From an uncultured Clostridia bacterium (GTDB lineage Bacteria > Bacillota > Clostridia > Christensenellales > CAG-917): a DNA stretch of 64,000 nucleotides. A program made the position numbers and the translations under genes. Shown piece after piece: positions 36,749 to 46,300 of the stretch. Numbering within the stretch: the first letter of the stretch is position 1; each line of letters starts with the position of its first letter. The DNA lies in the NCBI GenBank assembly GCA_944349635.1, contig CALVNH010000001.1, forward strand, positions 148,385 to 212,384, read 5' to 3'. The notes under the pieces were generated by a model that was not told where the DNA came from, did not search any database, and was given only the letters and a program-made list of their open reading frames with translations.

Positions 36749-37567
36749 TCAGTCGCAGGATTTTATACACTTTGCCGGGCACTTCGACGCGCACAGCCCG
36801 CAGCCCGAACACTTCGAATAGTCGATGACGGGCAGATTGTTGACAAGCGTTATGGCTTGTTCCGGACAGTTCTTCGCACACAGTCCGCAGCCCAGGCACC
36901 CGTTTGCGCACATCGCCTTGACGTCCTTGCCTCCTCTCAGGCAGTTGGAACAGGCAATGTAATACTTCGCCGTGGCGGGAATGCGTTTGATGAGCCGCTT
37001 CGGGCAAGCCGTGATGCACTTGCCGCACGTTATGCACTTTTCTCTGTCCACAACGGCATAACCGCCGTCACGGACGTCGATTGCGTGTTCGGGACAGGCG
37101 TCCGTACAGGAACCCATTCCCAGGCAACCCCAGGGGCACACTTTTCTTCCGCCGCCCAGCAGTTCCATACTGCGGCAGTCACCGTAGCCCATGTATTCGT
37201 ATTTGTCCACGGCGGCGTTTCCGCCGTTGCAGGCAACGACGATTTTCGTGGCTTCCACGTCGACGGCCACACCGAGAATCTCTCCGATGACACGTTTCTC
37301 TTCAAGAGCAGTCGCGGAACACGAATTGATGTCCGCCTTACCCTCTGCCAGAGCCTTTGCAAAAGCGTCGCACCCCGCATAACCGCAGGCTCCGCAGTTG
37401 GCTCCCGACAGATGTTTGCGGATTTCCACCGCTTTTTCGTCCTCTTTCACCGCGAGTTTTTTTCCAAGCACCGCAAGCAGCACGCCGAACACCAACGCAA
37501 GTCCCAGAAGCGCCAGCGTCGAATAGAGAATGGTCATGGGATTGACGGCTGATAAGATTATCGACAT
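36749..37567 (-). CDS. rnfB: Rnf complex ferredoxin subunit RnfB
   Basis: A 272-aa iron-sulfur subunit that takes electrons from reduced ferredoxin. An N-terminal membrane helix (TLALLGLALVFGVLLAVLG) is followed by a [4Fe-4S] domain with GANCGACGYAGCDAF and several cysteine clusters. These include CPWGCLGMGSCTDACP, KCITCGKCITACP, CANGCLGCGLCAKNCP and KCSGCGLCASKCP, enough for about six clusters. The length is typical of clostridial RnfB. It is last in the order rnfCDGEAB, 12 bp after rnfA. Confidence 0.95.
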   Translation of the reverse strand: MSIILSAVNPMTILYSTLALLGLALVFGVLLAVLGKKLAVKEDEKAVEIRKHLSGANCGACGYAGCDAFAKALAEGKADINSCSATALEEKRVIGEILGVAVDVEATKIVVACNGGNAAVDKYEYMGYGDCRSMELLGGGRKVCPWGCLGMGSCTDACPEHAIDVRDGGYAVVDREKCITCGKCITACPKRLIKRIPATAKYYIACSNCLRGGKDVKAMCANGCLGCGLCAKNCPEQAITLVNNLPVIDYSKCSGCGLCASKCPAKCIKSCD

Positions 37568-37579
37568 ATTGCGTCCCTC

Positions 37580-38164
37580 CTAAATCATTCCCGAAAACGC
37601 GGTGAACGCCAGGCTCATGATGGAAGCCGTGACGAGTGTAATCGGAAAGCCTCTGAAAGGCTTCGGAATGGATTCCACGTCCATTCTCTCGCGTATACCC
37701 GCAAGCAGCAGTATGGCTATCGTGAAGCCCACTCCGCTGAACACACCGTTCAGGAAGGATAGCAACAGGCTCTCCGCAGCCGCCACCCCGTAGCTCTGCA
37801 CGTTGAGAATGGCGACGCCCAACACCGCGCAGTTGGTGGTGATGAGCGGCAGATACACACCCAGCGCGCTGTAAAGCGACGGCATGAATTTTTTGAGAAT
37901 CATCTCGACCAGCTGCACCAACGCGGCTATGACGAGAATGAACGCTATGGTCTGCAAATACTCTATTCCCGCCGCCACGAGCAGCTTTTGAACCAGCCAC
38001 GTGAATATGGACGCTATGCCCATGACGAATATAACGGCGAGCCCCATACCGAGAGCCGTGTCCGTCTTTTTGGACACACCGAGGAAGGGACAGCACCCGA
38101 GGAACTGACACAACACGAAGTTGTTGACGAACACCGCACCTATAATGAGAAGAAAGTATGTCAT
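37580..38164 (-). CDS. rnfA: Rnf complex membrane subunit RnfA
   Basis: A 194-aa membrane protein with six helices. The family opening MTYFLLIIGAVFVNNFVLCQ carries the cysteine that, with its RnfE counterpart, holds the intramembrane iron-sulfur centre (NFVLCQFLGCCPFLGV). A second conserved site is LPLITTNCAVLGVA. RnfA and RnfE are homologues inserted in opposite orientation. The ATG overlaps the rnfE stop as ATGA. Confidence 0.95.
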   Translation of the reverse strand: MTYFLLIIGAVFVNNFVLCQFLGCCPFLGVSKKTDTALGMGLAVIFVMGIASIFTWLVQKLLVAAGIEYLQTIAFILVIAALVQLVEMILKKFMPSLYSALGVYLPLITTNCAVLGVAILNVQSYGVAAAESLLLSFLNGVFSGVGFTIAILLLAGIRERMDVESIPKPFRGFPITLVTASIMSLAFTAFSGMI

Positions 38165-38964
38165 TTGTCCGCCTCCTCACCTTTCGCGACGGCAGATACC
38201 GCCGCGTCGGACACGCCCGCGTCCTCAGCCGCACGCTTTTCCTCGTCCTCTTTCACGATGCCTTCGATGAGACTGTCAATCACTTTTCCCTCCTCTTCGT
38301 GGCGCAAGGCACGTTTTGCCGCCGCCTTGTCGGAGAGATGGTTGATTGCCGCCATCAGAATGCCGAGCGTGAGAAAACCGCCCGCGGGAAGCACGAACAC
38401 TCCCATTGCGTAATCGGGTAGGTTGCCGAGTTCGACGCCGAACTCCACGTCGCCCAACGACCCGACAAAGAACGTGCCCGACCCCAGGAACTCTCTGATG
38501 AAACCTATCAGCATGAGCGCAAACGTAAAACCGAGTCCCATTCCCAGGCCGTCCAGAACGGAGTCGCCCACTTTGTTGATGCTGGCAAAAGCCTCCGCAC
38601 GCGCAAGTATTATACAGTTGACGACTATGAGCGGCAGGTATATGCCGAGCGCGTCGTAGAGCGCGGGCACGAACTTGCGCAGAAGCATTTCCACAATCGT
38701 GACGAAAGTGGCGATGATGAGCACGAATGCGGGAATTCTCACCTTGTCCGGAATGACGTTGCGCAACATGGAAACCAGCATGTTGGAGCACACCAGAACA
38801 ACCGTCGCGGCGAGCCCCATGCCCAGTCCGTTGAACGCGCTGGTTGACACGGCAAGAGTGGGACACATTCCCAGCACCAGGCGGAACACGGGGTTTGACG
38901 CCAGAATGCCGTTTGCAACTATTTTGCCCTTTGCACGGGCGTCGAATTTCAGTTCACGCGTCAT
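38161..38964 (-). CDS. rnfE: Rnf complex membrane subunit RnfE
   Basis: A 267-aa membrane subunit, homologous to RnfA. The conserved cysteine segments are VLGMCPTLAVSTSAFNGLG and LPLIVVNCIILARAEAF. Six helices are followed by an unusually long, charged cytoplasmic tail of about 55 residues (HEEEGKVIDSLIEGIVKEDE and onward, Ala/Glu-rich). Most RnfE proteins end soon after the last helix (about 200-210 aa), so the tail is an addition of unknown role. Overlaps both neighbours by ATGA. Confidence 0.95.
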   Translation of the reverse strand: MTRELKFDARAKGKIVANGILASNPVFRLVLGMCPTLAVSTSAFNGLGMGLAATVVLVCSNMLVSMLRNVIPDKVRIPAFVLIIATFVTIVEMLLRKFVPALYDALGIYLPLIVVNCIILARAEAFASINKVGDSVLDGLGMGLGFTFALMLIGFIREFLGSGTFFVGSLGDVEFGVELGNLPDYAMGVFVLPAGGFLTLGILMAAINHLSDKAAAKRALRHEEEGKVIDSLIEGIVKEDEEKRAAEDAGVSDAAVSAVAKGEEADK

Positions 38965-39629
38965 TGGTTCACCCCCGCACCGTAATTATTGAAAGCATAC
39001 ACCGCGGCGTTGACGGCGTTGTTGACGGCATTTGAGGTTCTCGTCGCGTTGCTTACGGCGTCCACGCCGTTTTCGCCTTTGCCGTTCAACTCGAAATTCT
39101 GGATTTTCGTTATGTCGACGCCTATATACTTTGCCTTGTTCGCATCCATTACTTTTTTGAAATATCCCGCCGTTTCGGACTGTGAATACTCTTCCAAGTC
39201 TTTGATTATGCCTTCCGCGGAAATGTGCACGAGAAGTTCGACGGTACCGCCCTTCGCCCCGCTGCCGGAAGCGCGGTAAACGTAGGCGACGTCGTTGCCT
39301 TCCGCGTCCTTTACGACATAGCAGCCCAGCACTTCGTCCTTTCCGCCGGAATTGACGAGCCGCTCCTCGGATTTGACGACGAGCGAGGAATCGACTCCGT
39401 AATACTTCGCCACCTGAGAAATTATCATGGCGTCGGGGTCGACGTAAGTCAGCCAGTTCATAACGCCCAACAGCACGCCGGCGACGACGGCAATGAGCAC
39501 CAGCACCACGACGCACATAACGACGTCTTTGGTGACGAACTTCGGTTTCTTCAGTTCGGGCGACGAAACTTTTTCCGCGGATTCGGAGGAAAGCACGGTT
39601 TCGGGCACGAAATCGGGTATGTTACTCAT
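38961..39629 (-). CDS. rnfG: Rnf complex flavoprotein subunit RnfG
   Basis: A 222-aa subunit with an N-terminal cytoplasmic segment of about 40 aa, one membrane helix (DVVMCVVVLVLIAVVAGVLLG) and an outer FMN-binding domain. The covalent FMN site is the Thr in DAVSNATRTS, which fits the flavin transferase pattern (S/T-x-A-T). Electrons pass from this flavin towards RnfC. The ATG at 39627-39629 is used, because the in-frame GTG nine bases upstream lies within AGGAGGTG. It overlaps the rnfD end by 8 bp. The ApbE-type transferase that attaches FMN is not in the window. Confidence 0.94.
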   Translation of the reverse strand: MSNIPDFVPETVLSSESAEKVSSPELKKPKFVTKDVVMCVVVLVLIAVVAGVLLGVMNWLTYVDPDAMIISQVAKYYGVDSSLVVKSEERLVNSGGKDEVLGCYVVKDAEGNDVAYVYRASGSGAKGGTVELLVHISAEGIIKDLEEYSQSETAGYFKKVMDANKAKYIGVDITKIQNFELNGKGENGVDAVSNATRTSNAVNNAVNAAVYAFNNYGAGVNQ

Positions 39630-40731
39630 TCCCCTCACCTCCTTCCGCGACGGCAGCTTTGGCTGCCTTTTTGGCGGCGGCTTTTTCCTTAATTCCGTTC
39701 AACATATCCCTGACGGATTTTTCGGGAGCACCGAAAGTTCTGACTTTTATACGTTCGAGCAAAGGCGTGACCACGTTCATAAGAAGAATGGCAAACGAAA
39801 CGCCTTCGCTCATTGTGCCGAATTTTCTTATCACCACGGTAAGGAAGCCCAATCCCAGACCGTATATGACAACGGCAACGGCGGATTTCGGAGAAGTGGC
39901 ATAATCCGTTGCCATGAAGACGGCACCGAACACCAGTCCGCCGCCCAGCATGTACGTCCAGACATACTCGCCGACGTATTCGCTGCCCGCAAAGAAAATC
40001 GCGGTGAACACAGCAGTGGACGCAAGATAGATGAGTGGGATTCTCACGTCGATGACCTTGCGCACGGCAAGATATATGCCGCCTATAAGCACGGCAAGAG
40101 TGCTGACCTCGCCCGCGCTTCCGCCTATTCTTCCCAGGAACATATCCAGCGCGTTGAGTCCTTCCGCGGGGTTTGCGCCGCTCGCGATTGCGTCCTTAAC
40201 GCCTTTGAGAGGAGTTGCCGTCGTAATCGCGTCGGGAAGATTGATGTTGACGCCCTGCGTAAAGTAAGCAAACAGATTCGCTCCGTCGGAAAGGTCAATC
40301 GGCTTCACGAAGCTTGTCATAACGCCCGTCCATGCCAGCATGAGAAAGATTCGGGCGGTAATTGCGGGGTTGGCAAAGTTCCTGCCTATGCCGCCGAACA
40401 GCATTTTGACGACGATTATGGCGAATGCCGCTCCCACCATGGGCACGTAAAACGGCACAACGGGCGGCAGATTGAGTGCGAGAATTATTCCCGTCACCAC
40501 CGCCGACAGGTCTCCCACCGTCTGCTTTTTCTTGGTTATCACATTGAACAGCCACTCGAAAAACACCGCGGACGCCACGCACAGCAGGGTGACGAACAAC
40601 GGATAAAAACCGTATATCAGCACCGACGCCAGCACTGCGGGACACAGCGCGATTATGACGTCCAGCATAATGGTGCGCGTTGTGGACGGCGAAGTGATGT
40701 GGGGAGAGGAAGAAACTATGTATTTGCCCAT
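39622..40731 (-). CDS. rnfD: Rnf complex membrane flavoprotein subunit RnfD
   Basis: A 369-aa polytopic subunit of the NqrB/RnfD family. The covalent FMN attachment site is the Thr in AITTATPLKG (S/T-x-A-T pattern). Other conserved parts are ALNLPPVVPFYVPMVGAAFA and GRNFANPAITARIFL. About ten helices; the C-terminal 40 residues are a charged Ala/Lys tail. The start is the ATG at 40729-40731 (MGKYIVSSSPHI). It overlaps the rnfC stop by one base (TGATG); the longer open frame upstream is inside rnfC and is not used. Confidence 0.95.
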   Translation of the reverse strand: MGKYIVSSSPHITSPSTTRTIMLDVIIALCPAVLASVLIYGFYPLFVTLLCVASAVFFEWLFNVITKKKQTVGDLSAVVTGIILALNLPPVVPFYVPMVGAAFAIIVVKMLFGGIGRNFANPAITARIFLMLAWTGVMTSFVKPIDLSDGANLFAYFTQGVNINLPDAITTATPLKGVKDAIASGANPAEGLNALDMFLGRIGGSAGEVSTLAVLIGGIYLAVRKVIDVRIPLIYLASTAVFTAIFFAGSEYVGEYVWTYMLGGGLVFGAVFMATDYATSPKSAVAVVIYGLGLGFLTVVIRKFGTMSEGVSFAILLMNVVTPLLERIKVRTFGAPEKSVRDMLNGIKEKAAAKKAAKAAVAEGGEGNE

Positions 40732-42023
40732 CACTTTATCCCCCTTTCGCGGATTGTCTTTTTGGCAAGTCTGAACGCCTGCACGAGAGGACGTTTCGCG
40801 GGGCACACGTAGCTGCACACGCCGCATTCCATGCAATTCGCGACGCCGAGCGCAGCCGCCTTTTCGAAATCCTTGGCGATGACTGCCCTTTCCAGGTCGC
40901 GCGGCAACAAGAACATGGGACAGTTGCGAATGCAACGTCCGCAGTTGATGCACTGCGTGGGCTCCATCATATTGAACTGTTTTCTCGTGAGGAAAAGAAG
41001 GGAGGATGTCCCCTTTGTGCAACAGGCACGAAGGTCCGCCTGCGAAAATCCCATCATGGGACCGCCGCTTATAACCTTGCCCGTCTCCTCTTCGGGAACG
41101 GACCCCCTGGTCTTTTCGTATACAAAGGAATATGTCGTGCCCGTTCTCACCCGATAGTTGCCGATGTGTTCCACGCCGCCGCCGCTCACCGTCATGGCAC
41201 GCATATAGAGAGGCTCTCCGAGAAGCACGGCACGCGCCGTCGAATACGCGGTATGCACGTTGTCCACCACGCAACCGACGTCCATGGGCAACCCGCCCGC
41301 AGGTACTTTGCGGTGCGTGACTGCGTAAATGAGCTGTTTCTCCGCGCCCTGCGGATATTTGGTTTTGAGTTTCACGACCTCGACGCTTTCGGGGCAAGCC
41401 TCGGCAAGCGCTTTGATTGCGAGCGGTTTGTTGGACTCGACGCCGATGTACGCCTTGTCCACGCCCAACGCCTTCATCAGCAAAAGCACGCCCTTCACCA
41501 CTTCGTCCGTACACTCCACAAGCAAGCGGTAATCGCAGGTTATGTAAGGCTCGCATTCCGCGGCATTGATGATGAGAGTGTCCACGGGTTTTGACGGCGA
41601 AAGCTTGACGTGCGTGGGGAATGTGGCTCCTCCCATGCCGACAATGCCCGCCTCTTTGACTCTGGCAACGATTTCTTCCTTGGAGGGATTTTCGAGAGGA
41701 GTCAACCCCGTCTTTTCGTATTTGAAATCGTTTTCGACGACGATGTGGTCGCACTTGCCGCCCGTTGCCGTGGGCAAGGAAACAATACCCTTGACCGTAC
41801 CGGACACCGAGCTGTACACCGGTGCGGATACAAAACCGCCGCTTTCGGCGATGAGCTGTCCTTCCTTCACGGTGTCGCCTGCGGCAACCACGGGTTTGGC
41901 GGGTGCGCCTATGTGTTGCGACAGGGCGAAATACAAAATTTCCGGCACCTCGAAATCAACGAGTTGCCTGTCCTCCGTTATTTTGTTGGCGGGAGGGTGC
42001 GTTCCGTGTCTGAATGTCTTCAA
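40731..42023 (-). CDS. rnfC: Rnf complex NAD-binding subunit RnfC
   Basis: A 430-aa cytoplasmic subunit with FMN- and NADH-binding parts homologous to complex I NuoF (GIVGMGGATFPTHVKL glycine-rich loop, about residue 130) and two [4Fe-4S] motifs, CINCGRCIRNCP and CMECGVCSYVCP, near the C-terminus. It passes electrons between ferredoxin-side subunits and NAD. The start codon is TTG (42021-42023): the translation MKTFRHGTHPPANK lines up with the RnfC N-terminus, CAGAGGT lies just upstream, and there is no ATG near. It is the first gene of the operon behind a strong promoter. Confidence 0.95.
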   Translation of the reverse strand: MKTFRHGTHPPANKITEDRQLVDFEVPEILYFALSQHIGAPAKPVVAAGDTVKEGQLIAESGGFVSAPVYSSVSGTVKGIVSLPTATGGKCDHIVVENDFKYEKTGLTPLENPSKEEIVARVKEAGIVGMGGATFPTHVKLSPSKPVDTLIINAAECEPYITCDYRLLVECTDEVVKGVLLLMKALGVDKAYIGVESNKPLAIKALAEACPESVEVVKLKTKYPQGAEKQLIYAVTHRKVPAGGLPMDVGCVVDNVHTAYSTARAVLLGEPLYMRAMTVSGGGVEHIGNYRVRTGTTYSFVYEKTRGSVPEEETGKVISGGPMMGFSQADLRACCTKGTSSLLFLTRKQFNMMEPTQCINCGRCIRNCPMFLLPRDLERAVIAKDFEKAAALGVANCMECGVCSYVCPAKRPLVQAFRLAKKTIRERGIK

Positions 42024-42094
42024 GTGATAACCTCTGAACCGTATTTCCGTATTGAACTGATATCGGCAAACATACCGATAAAGGATTTTTAATA

Positions 42095-42123
42095 ATTATA
42101 AGGCATAATCATTATAAAGTAAA
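42095..42123 (-). promoter_or_regulatory. Promoter of the rnfCDGEAB operon
   Basis: On the minus strand TTTACT (42118-42123), 17 bp, perfect TATAAT (42095-42100), in an AT-rich patch. The leader is about 65 nt. Confidence 0.72.
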
Positions 42124-42218
42124 TACCGAATATTTCGGAGAAAGTCCTTTTTTGCGCTTCTGACGTCGCGAAAAAATATTTTTCTTTGCCACAACGCGCT
42201 GACCCGCATCGCGAAAAA

Positions 42219-42593
42219 TCAGCCCGAAGTCAACCGCAGAGCTTTTGCCGTGAGAGAAATCACGGCAATCGCCACCAGAAAACCGCCGAACAGTTTTCCC
42301 AGAAGTTCGCCCGAAACGTCCGCAGCGAAAGCGGACGTGACCGCCGATGCGGCAACGGCGGCAGGCAAGACGGCAACAAGAGATTTCCAGTCCGCAAGTC
42401 CGTTGCCCGCGTGCACCGCCAAAGCCGCCGCACCTGCCGGCAAAAACGCCACGAGGTTGGCAAACTGTGCCGTGAGCTGCCCCACCCCGAGAGCCAACAC
42501 CAAAAGAGGAATGGTGAGCGTTCCTCCGCCCATTCCCATACCTGCCAGGATACCGCCGCAAAGCCCTGCGAGAAACAGCCACAACATCTTCAT
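42219..42593 (-). CDS. Half-size TSUP (TauE/SafE) membrane protein, first of a pair
   Basis: A 124-aa protein with four hydrophobic helices, equal to one half of a TauE/SafE transporter. The family signature GGILAGMGMGGGTLTIPLLV is at residues 13-32. Full TSUP proteins (about 250 aa) are an internal duplication and export sulfite, sulfoacetate or related anions. This and the next gene upstream look like the two halves as separate polypeptides that would pair in the membrane. GGAGG precedes the ATG at 42591-42593. The substrate is unknown. Confidence 0.8.
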   Translation of the reverse strand: MKMLWLFLAGLCGGILAGMGMGGGTLTIPLLVLALGVGQLTAQFANLVAFLPAGAAALAVHAGNGLADWKSLVAVLPAAVAASAVTSAFAADVSGELLGKLFGGFLVAIAVISLTAKALRLTSG

Positions 42594-42667
42594 TCTTCAA
42601 CCTCCGCCGTTTTTGCTTTTAAACCGTTTTTTGACAAAACAGACGTTTTATCAATATTTTTTGTTTT

Positions 42668-42683
42668 ATAAACGCACGTTTAT
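42668..42683. repeat. Short palindrome in the gap between the two TSUP genes
   Basis: ATAAACG-CA-CGTTTAT, a 7-bp inverted repeat in AT-rich DNA, lies 30 bp beyond the stop of the upstream TSUP gene. It could be a regulator site or chance. Confidence 0.35.
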
Positions 42684-42712
42684 GCGCTTATATGTCAAAT
42701 ACAATCTTTGCG

Positions 42713-43132
42713 TCACAACATCATTTTAAGCCCCGCGAAAAGCATCAGACCGTAAAACAGAAAGTCCAGTGCCGCCACGGAAATCTTTTTGAGAAAGAGC
42801 GCGCCCAGCACGCTTCCTGCCACCACACCCGCAACCGTTGCCGGCAGCGCCGACGCGTCGAATCCGCCCTTGAAAGCGTAAACGACGGATGCAATCGCAC
42901 ACAGCGGAAGAATGAGGGCTATTGCCGTGGCGTGAGCCTTTTTCTGCGGCAACCCCGCAACCCAGGTCAATACGGGCACGGCAAGCATTCCGCCTCCCGC
43001 GCCGAACAATCCGTTCACCGCCCCCACGACGGCTCCCGCCAAAGCAAGCAAAACGCCCGCGCGCGTTCTTTCCTTTTTGCTTTTCACGGCGTATTTGCCC
43101 GCCGTCAACAAATTTACGGAGTAAGTTTGCAT
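42713..43132 (-). CDS. Half-size TSUP (TauE/SafE) membrane protein, second of a pair
   Basis: A 139-aa protein with a basic N-terminal segment of about 25 residues and four helices. The signature GAVNGLFGAGGGMLAVPVLT (about residues 37-56) is the counterpart of the glycine-rich loop in the neighbouring half. AAGGAGACGGA precedes the ATG at 43130-43132. It is transcribed before the 42219-42593 gene, with a 120-bp gap between them. A working transporter probably needs both proteins. Confidence 0.8.
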   Translation of the reverse strand: MQTYSVNLLTAGKYAVKSKKERTRAGVLLALAGAVVGAVNGLFGAGGGMLAVPVLTWVAGLPQKKAHATAIALILPLCAIASVVYAFKGGFDASALPATVAGVVAGSVLGALFLKKISVAALDFLFYGLMLFAGLKMML

Positions 43133-43220
43133 TCCGTCTCCTTTACCGATGCGGCTCGCGTCGGTTTCTCTGCGTCTTCGGGTATAGTTTTATAAATTTG
43201 CGTGAAATTATGAAATACGT

Positions 43221-43249
43221 TTGCAAATTGACGGTTTATGTTATAGAAT
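43221..43249 (+). promoter_or_regulatory. Promoter of the repeat lipoprotein gene
   Basis: TTGCAA (43221-43226), 17 bp, TAGAAT (43244-43249). The leader is about 70 nt up to the ATG at 43327. Confidence 0.5.
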
Positions 43250-43326
43250 AATCAAGCCTATATTTTCACATATACGCGCAAGCGCAAACGCGCATTGTCT
43301 TGAAATTAAGTTACGGAAAGGTAATT

Positions 43327-46300
43327 ATGAACAGAAAAAAGAGACTTTCTATTTTAGCTTTGGTTTTGTGCCTCGTCGTCGCTTTCACCGCAACCTTGCT
43401 CGTTGCCTGCGACGACAACAAAAACGACGATTCCTCCAAAACGGAAATCACCGCGACGGAAAACTTGTTGATTTCCAACTCGGATTTCAAGGTCATCTCG
43501 ACTTCCGGAAATTATCCCCGCACGATTACGGACTGGACGGGTGCCAAACTGCACTCCTCCTCCAATCTGGCCAATGACATAGTGGCGGGTGCAATCAGCC
43601 TCGACAAGGCTCTTTACGACGCCAACCGCAAGTTCTGGAACGATAACGGAGCTGCGGACGGCAACGGCAACACGCTCTACTCTCTTCTGACCGCGGGACG
43701 CACGCTCGACAGCGACGTCGCTCTCAACAACGTCCTCATGATTTACGCCCCCGTGGAAAAATTCGCGGACGGCAACGGCAACTACGGTCCCACAGCTTAC
43801 GGCTATACTTCCGCCACGTTCAATCTCGACAAGGGCAAATATTACAAACTGTCCGTCGACGTTCTGACTTACAACATCGCCGGCGTTCTCGACAAGGATG
43901 GCAAACCCGTGGAAGACAACGTCCCCGGCGCGAGAATTTACGTCTCTTCTTCTACCTACGCCGAATTCAGCGGCATCGACACCAAGGGAGAATGGAAAAC
44001 CTACGACATCTATTTCGAAGCGGCGGCAAATTCCTCCTCTTCCCTCACCGTCAACCTTTCCCTCGGCAAATACACTTCATCTTATGACGACGGACTCACC
44101 ACGGGCTATGCGTTCTTCGACAACGTGACGCTCACCGAACTCACCGACGAAGAGGGCGGACTCACCGCCGAACAGCAATACGACAAAGCCGTCGCGGACG
44201 AACTGGAAAACAACGACGCTCTCCAGACCACCACGCTAAAAGTTCCCAACGGCCGCTTTGATTATACATCTACGGCAATCGGCTCCGTTTCCACCACCGC
44301 AGTGCCCTACAACTGGACCAGAAAGACCGGCAACTCCACCGGTTCCGACAGCGCTCCCACTTCCGCGGAACGCAAGCTGGGTGTCATCGACGTCGCGCAA
44401 TTCGCGTCGCAGTACACCTCTTTTGCAAGCAGTTACTACCTTTCCGACAAGACCTCGTTCAATCCCGCCAGTTATATGGACGAAATAGTTTCCGACATAG
44501 TTCTTCTTCCCGAGGGCACCGTCGGCACCAACGTCTATATGATGTCGCAGCAGCTCATGACCTCGCAGGGTATACATTCATCCCGCCAGATAGTCATCGA
44601 GAAAAACAAGTTCTACGCCCTTTCCGTCAACGTCTTCACGTTCAACATTTTCGGCGCAGGTGTCAATCTGTTGCTCACGGGCTCCGGAGAGGACATCGTC
44701 ATCGAAGGAATTTCCCGCAACCTGCTCGACGCCACGATTGCCTACGGCAAGGACGTCACCTCTTCCGATTACGAGTCCGCAACGGGCAAAACCACCGGCG
44801 GCTGGGTGACGTACACCTTCTATATCCACGGCAATCAGTATCGCGATATGTCCTACAACATGGAGTTCTGGCTCGGCACGGACGGCACTTCCGACAACAC
44901 GGAAGTCAAATTCGACAAATACAGCTCCTCCGGCACCGCCACCTCCACCACCACGTATAAAGCCAACGGCACTTTCTCCACGGGCTGGGCTTTCTTCGAC
45001 GAACTCAAACTCGACGAAATCGACGCCGCGGCTTACGAAGCCGTCACCGTCACTCCCGCCTATACCGCCGACGCTTCCGGCGGAGAAACGGAGCTCAAAG
45101 TCGACCTTGCCACGGAAAATCTCTTTACCGCAACCGATTTCAACCACGGAATCAGCGGTGACTTCACCGTGGTGCAGAAACTCAGCAACGGCTACGACAA
45201 CTCCACCGACGGCACTCCCGCGGGCTTCAAGGTCTACACCGATTCCGAAGCTTCCGCTCCCGTCGTTTCCCCCGACATCGTGAAAGCGGGCGTCAAAACT
45301 CTCCCCGACACTCCCTACGACACGGTGAGCGACAAGGGTATAGAAATCGTCGCGTCCGAGAACACGATGTTCGGCTACAAGACCGACTCGTTCGCAGTGC
45401 CCGCAAACAGTTTCTACCGCATCTCGCTGTGGGTCAAGACCGTTGACGTGCAGTCCACTTCGGGCATCTATGCAAAACTCATGCAGGTGAAGACCGACGA
45501 CGAGGACGACAAGGAGCTTGCCGCTTTCAGCGCCGTCAACACTTCCGAAGTCAAGGATTACAACGGCTGGACGGAACTCACCTTCGTCGTGCGCGGAAGC
45601 GCCGAAAAAGCAGAGAATCTCTATCTCGTCATCACTCTCGGAACGGGCACCAAGTGGACGTCCTCCACTCTCGCAAAGGGTACGGCTTACATCGGCAACA
45701 TGAGTCTCACCAAAATCACCTATTCCGACTATAACGGCTCCACCGCGGGCACATACCTCAAAAAAGCCAACCTCGCTTCCGAAAAATCCTACGGCTTCAC
45801 CAACGGCGGCTTCGACAACATCGATTTCGAGAAAATGGAAGAAGCTCTGAGTGCAAGCGAGAATCCCGACGGCACACTTCAACAGTCCGGAAAACCCGGA
45901 ATTCCCTCCGGTTGGACCCTCGACAACAAGCAGCCCGACGATGCCGCAACCGACAATCTCGTCGGCGGCATACTCGAACTCGTCTATGACGACTCCTCTT
46001 CCGCATGGAAAGCGGGCGCTCAGATTTCCTCCGTGTTTGAAGGCAACGCAGACGCGCTCTCGTTCTTCAACACTCTGTACGACGGCGCTCCCGCTCTTGC
46101 CAACGGCGCACCCAACGTGCTCGTGCTCGCGGGCAAGAACGCAGGCGACAACTTCGTCGCGGGATACACTTCCGACAGCTTCTCGCTGTCCGCAAGCACC
46201 TGCTACACGGTGAGCGTGTGGGCAAAGGCACAAGCCGGCACCAAAGCCATGATTTTCCTGCAAGGCGAACCCGGCGGCAACGAAATCAGCGGACTCGGAC

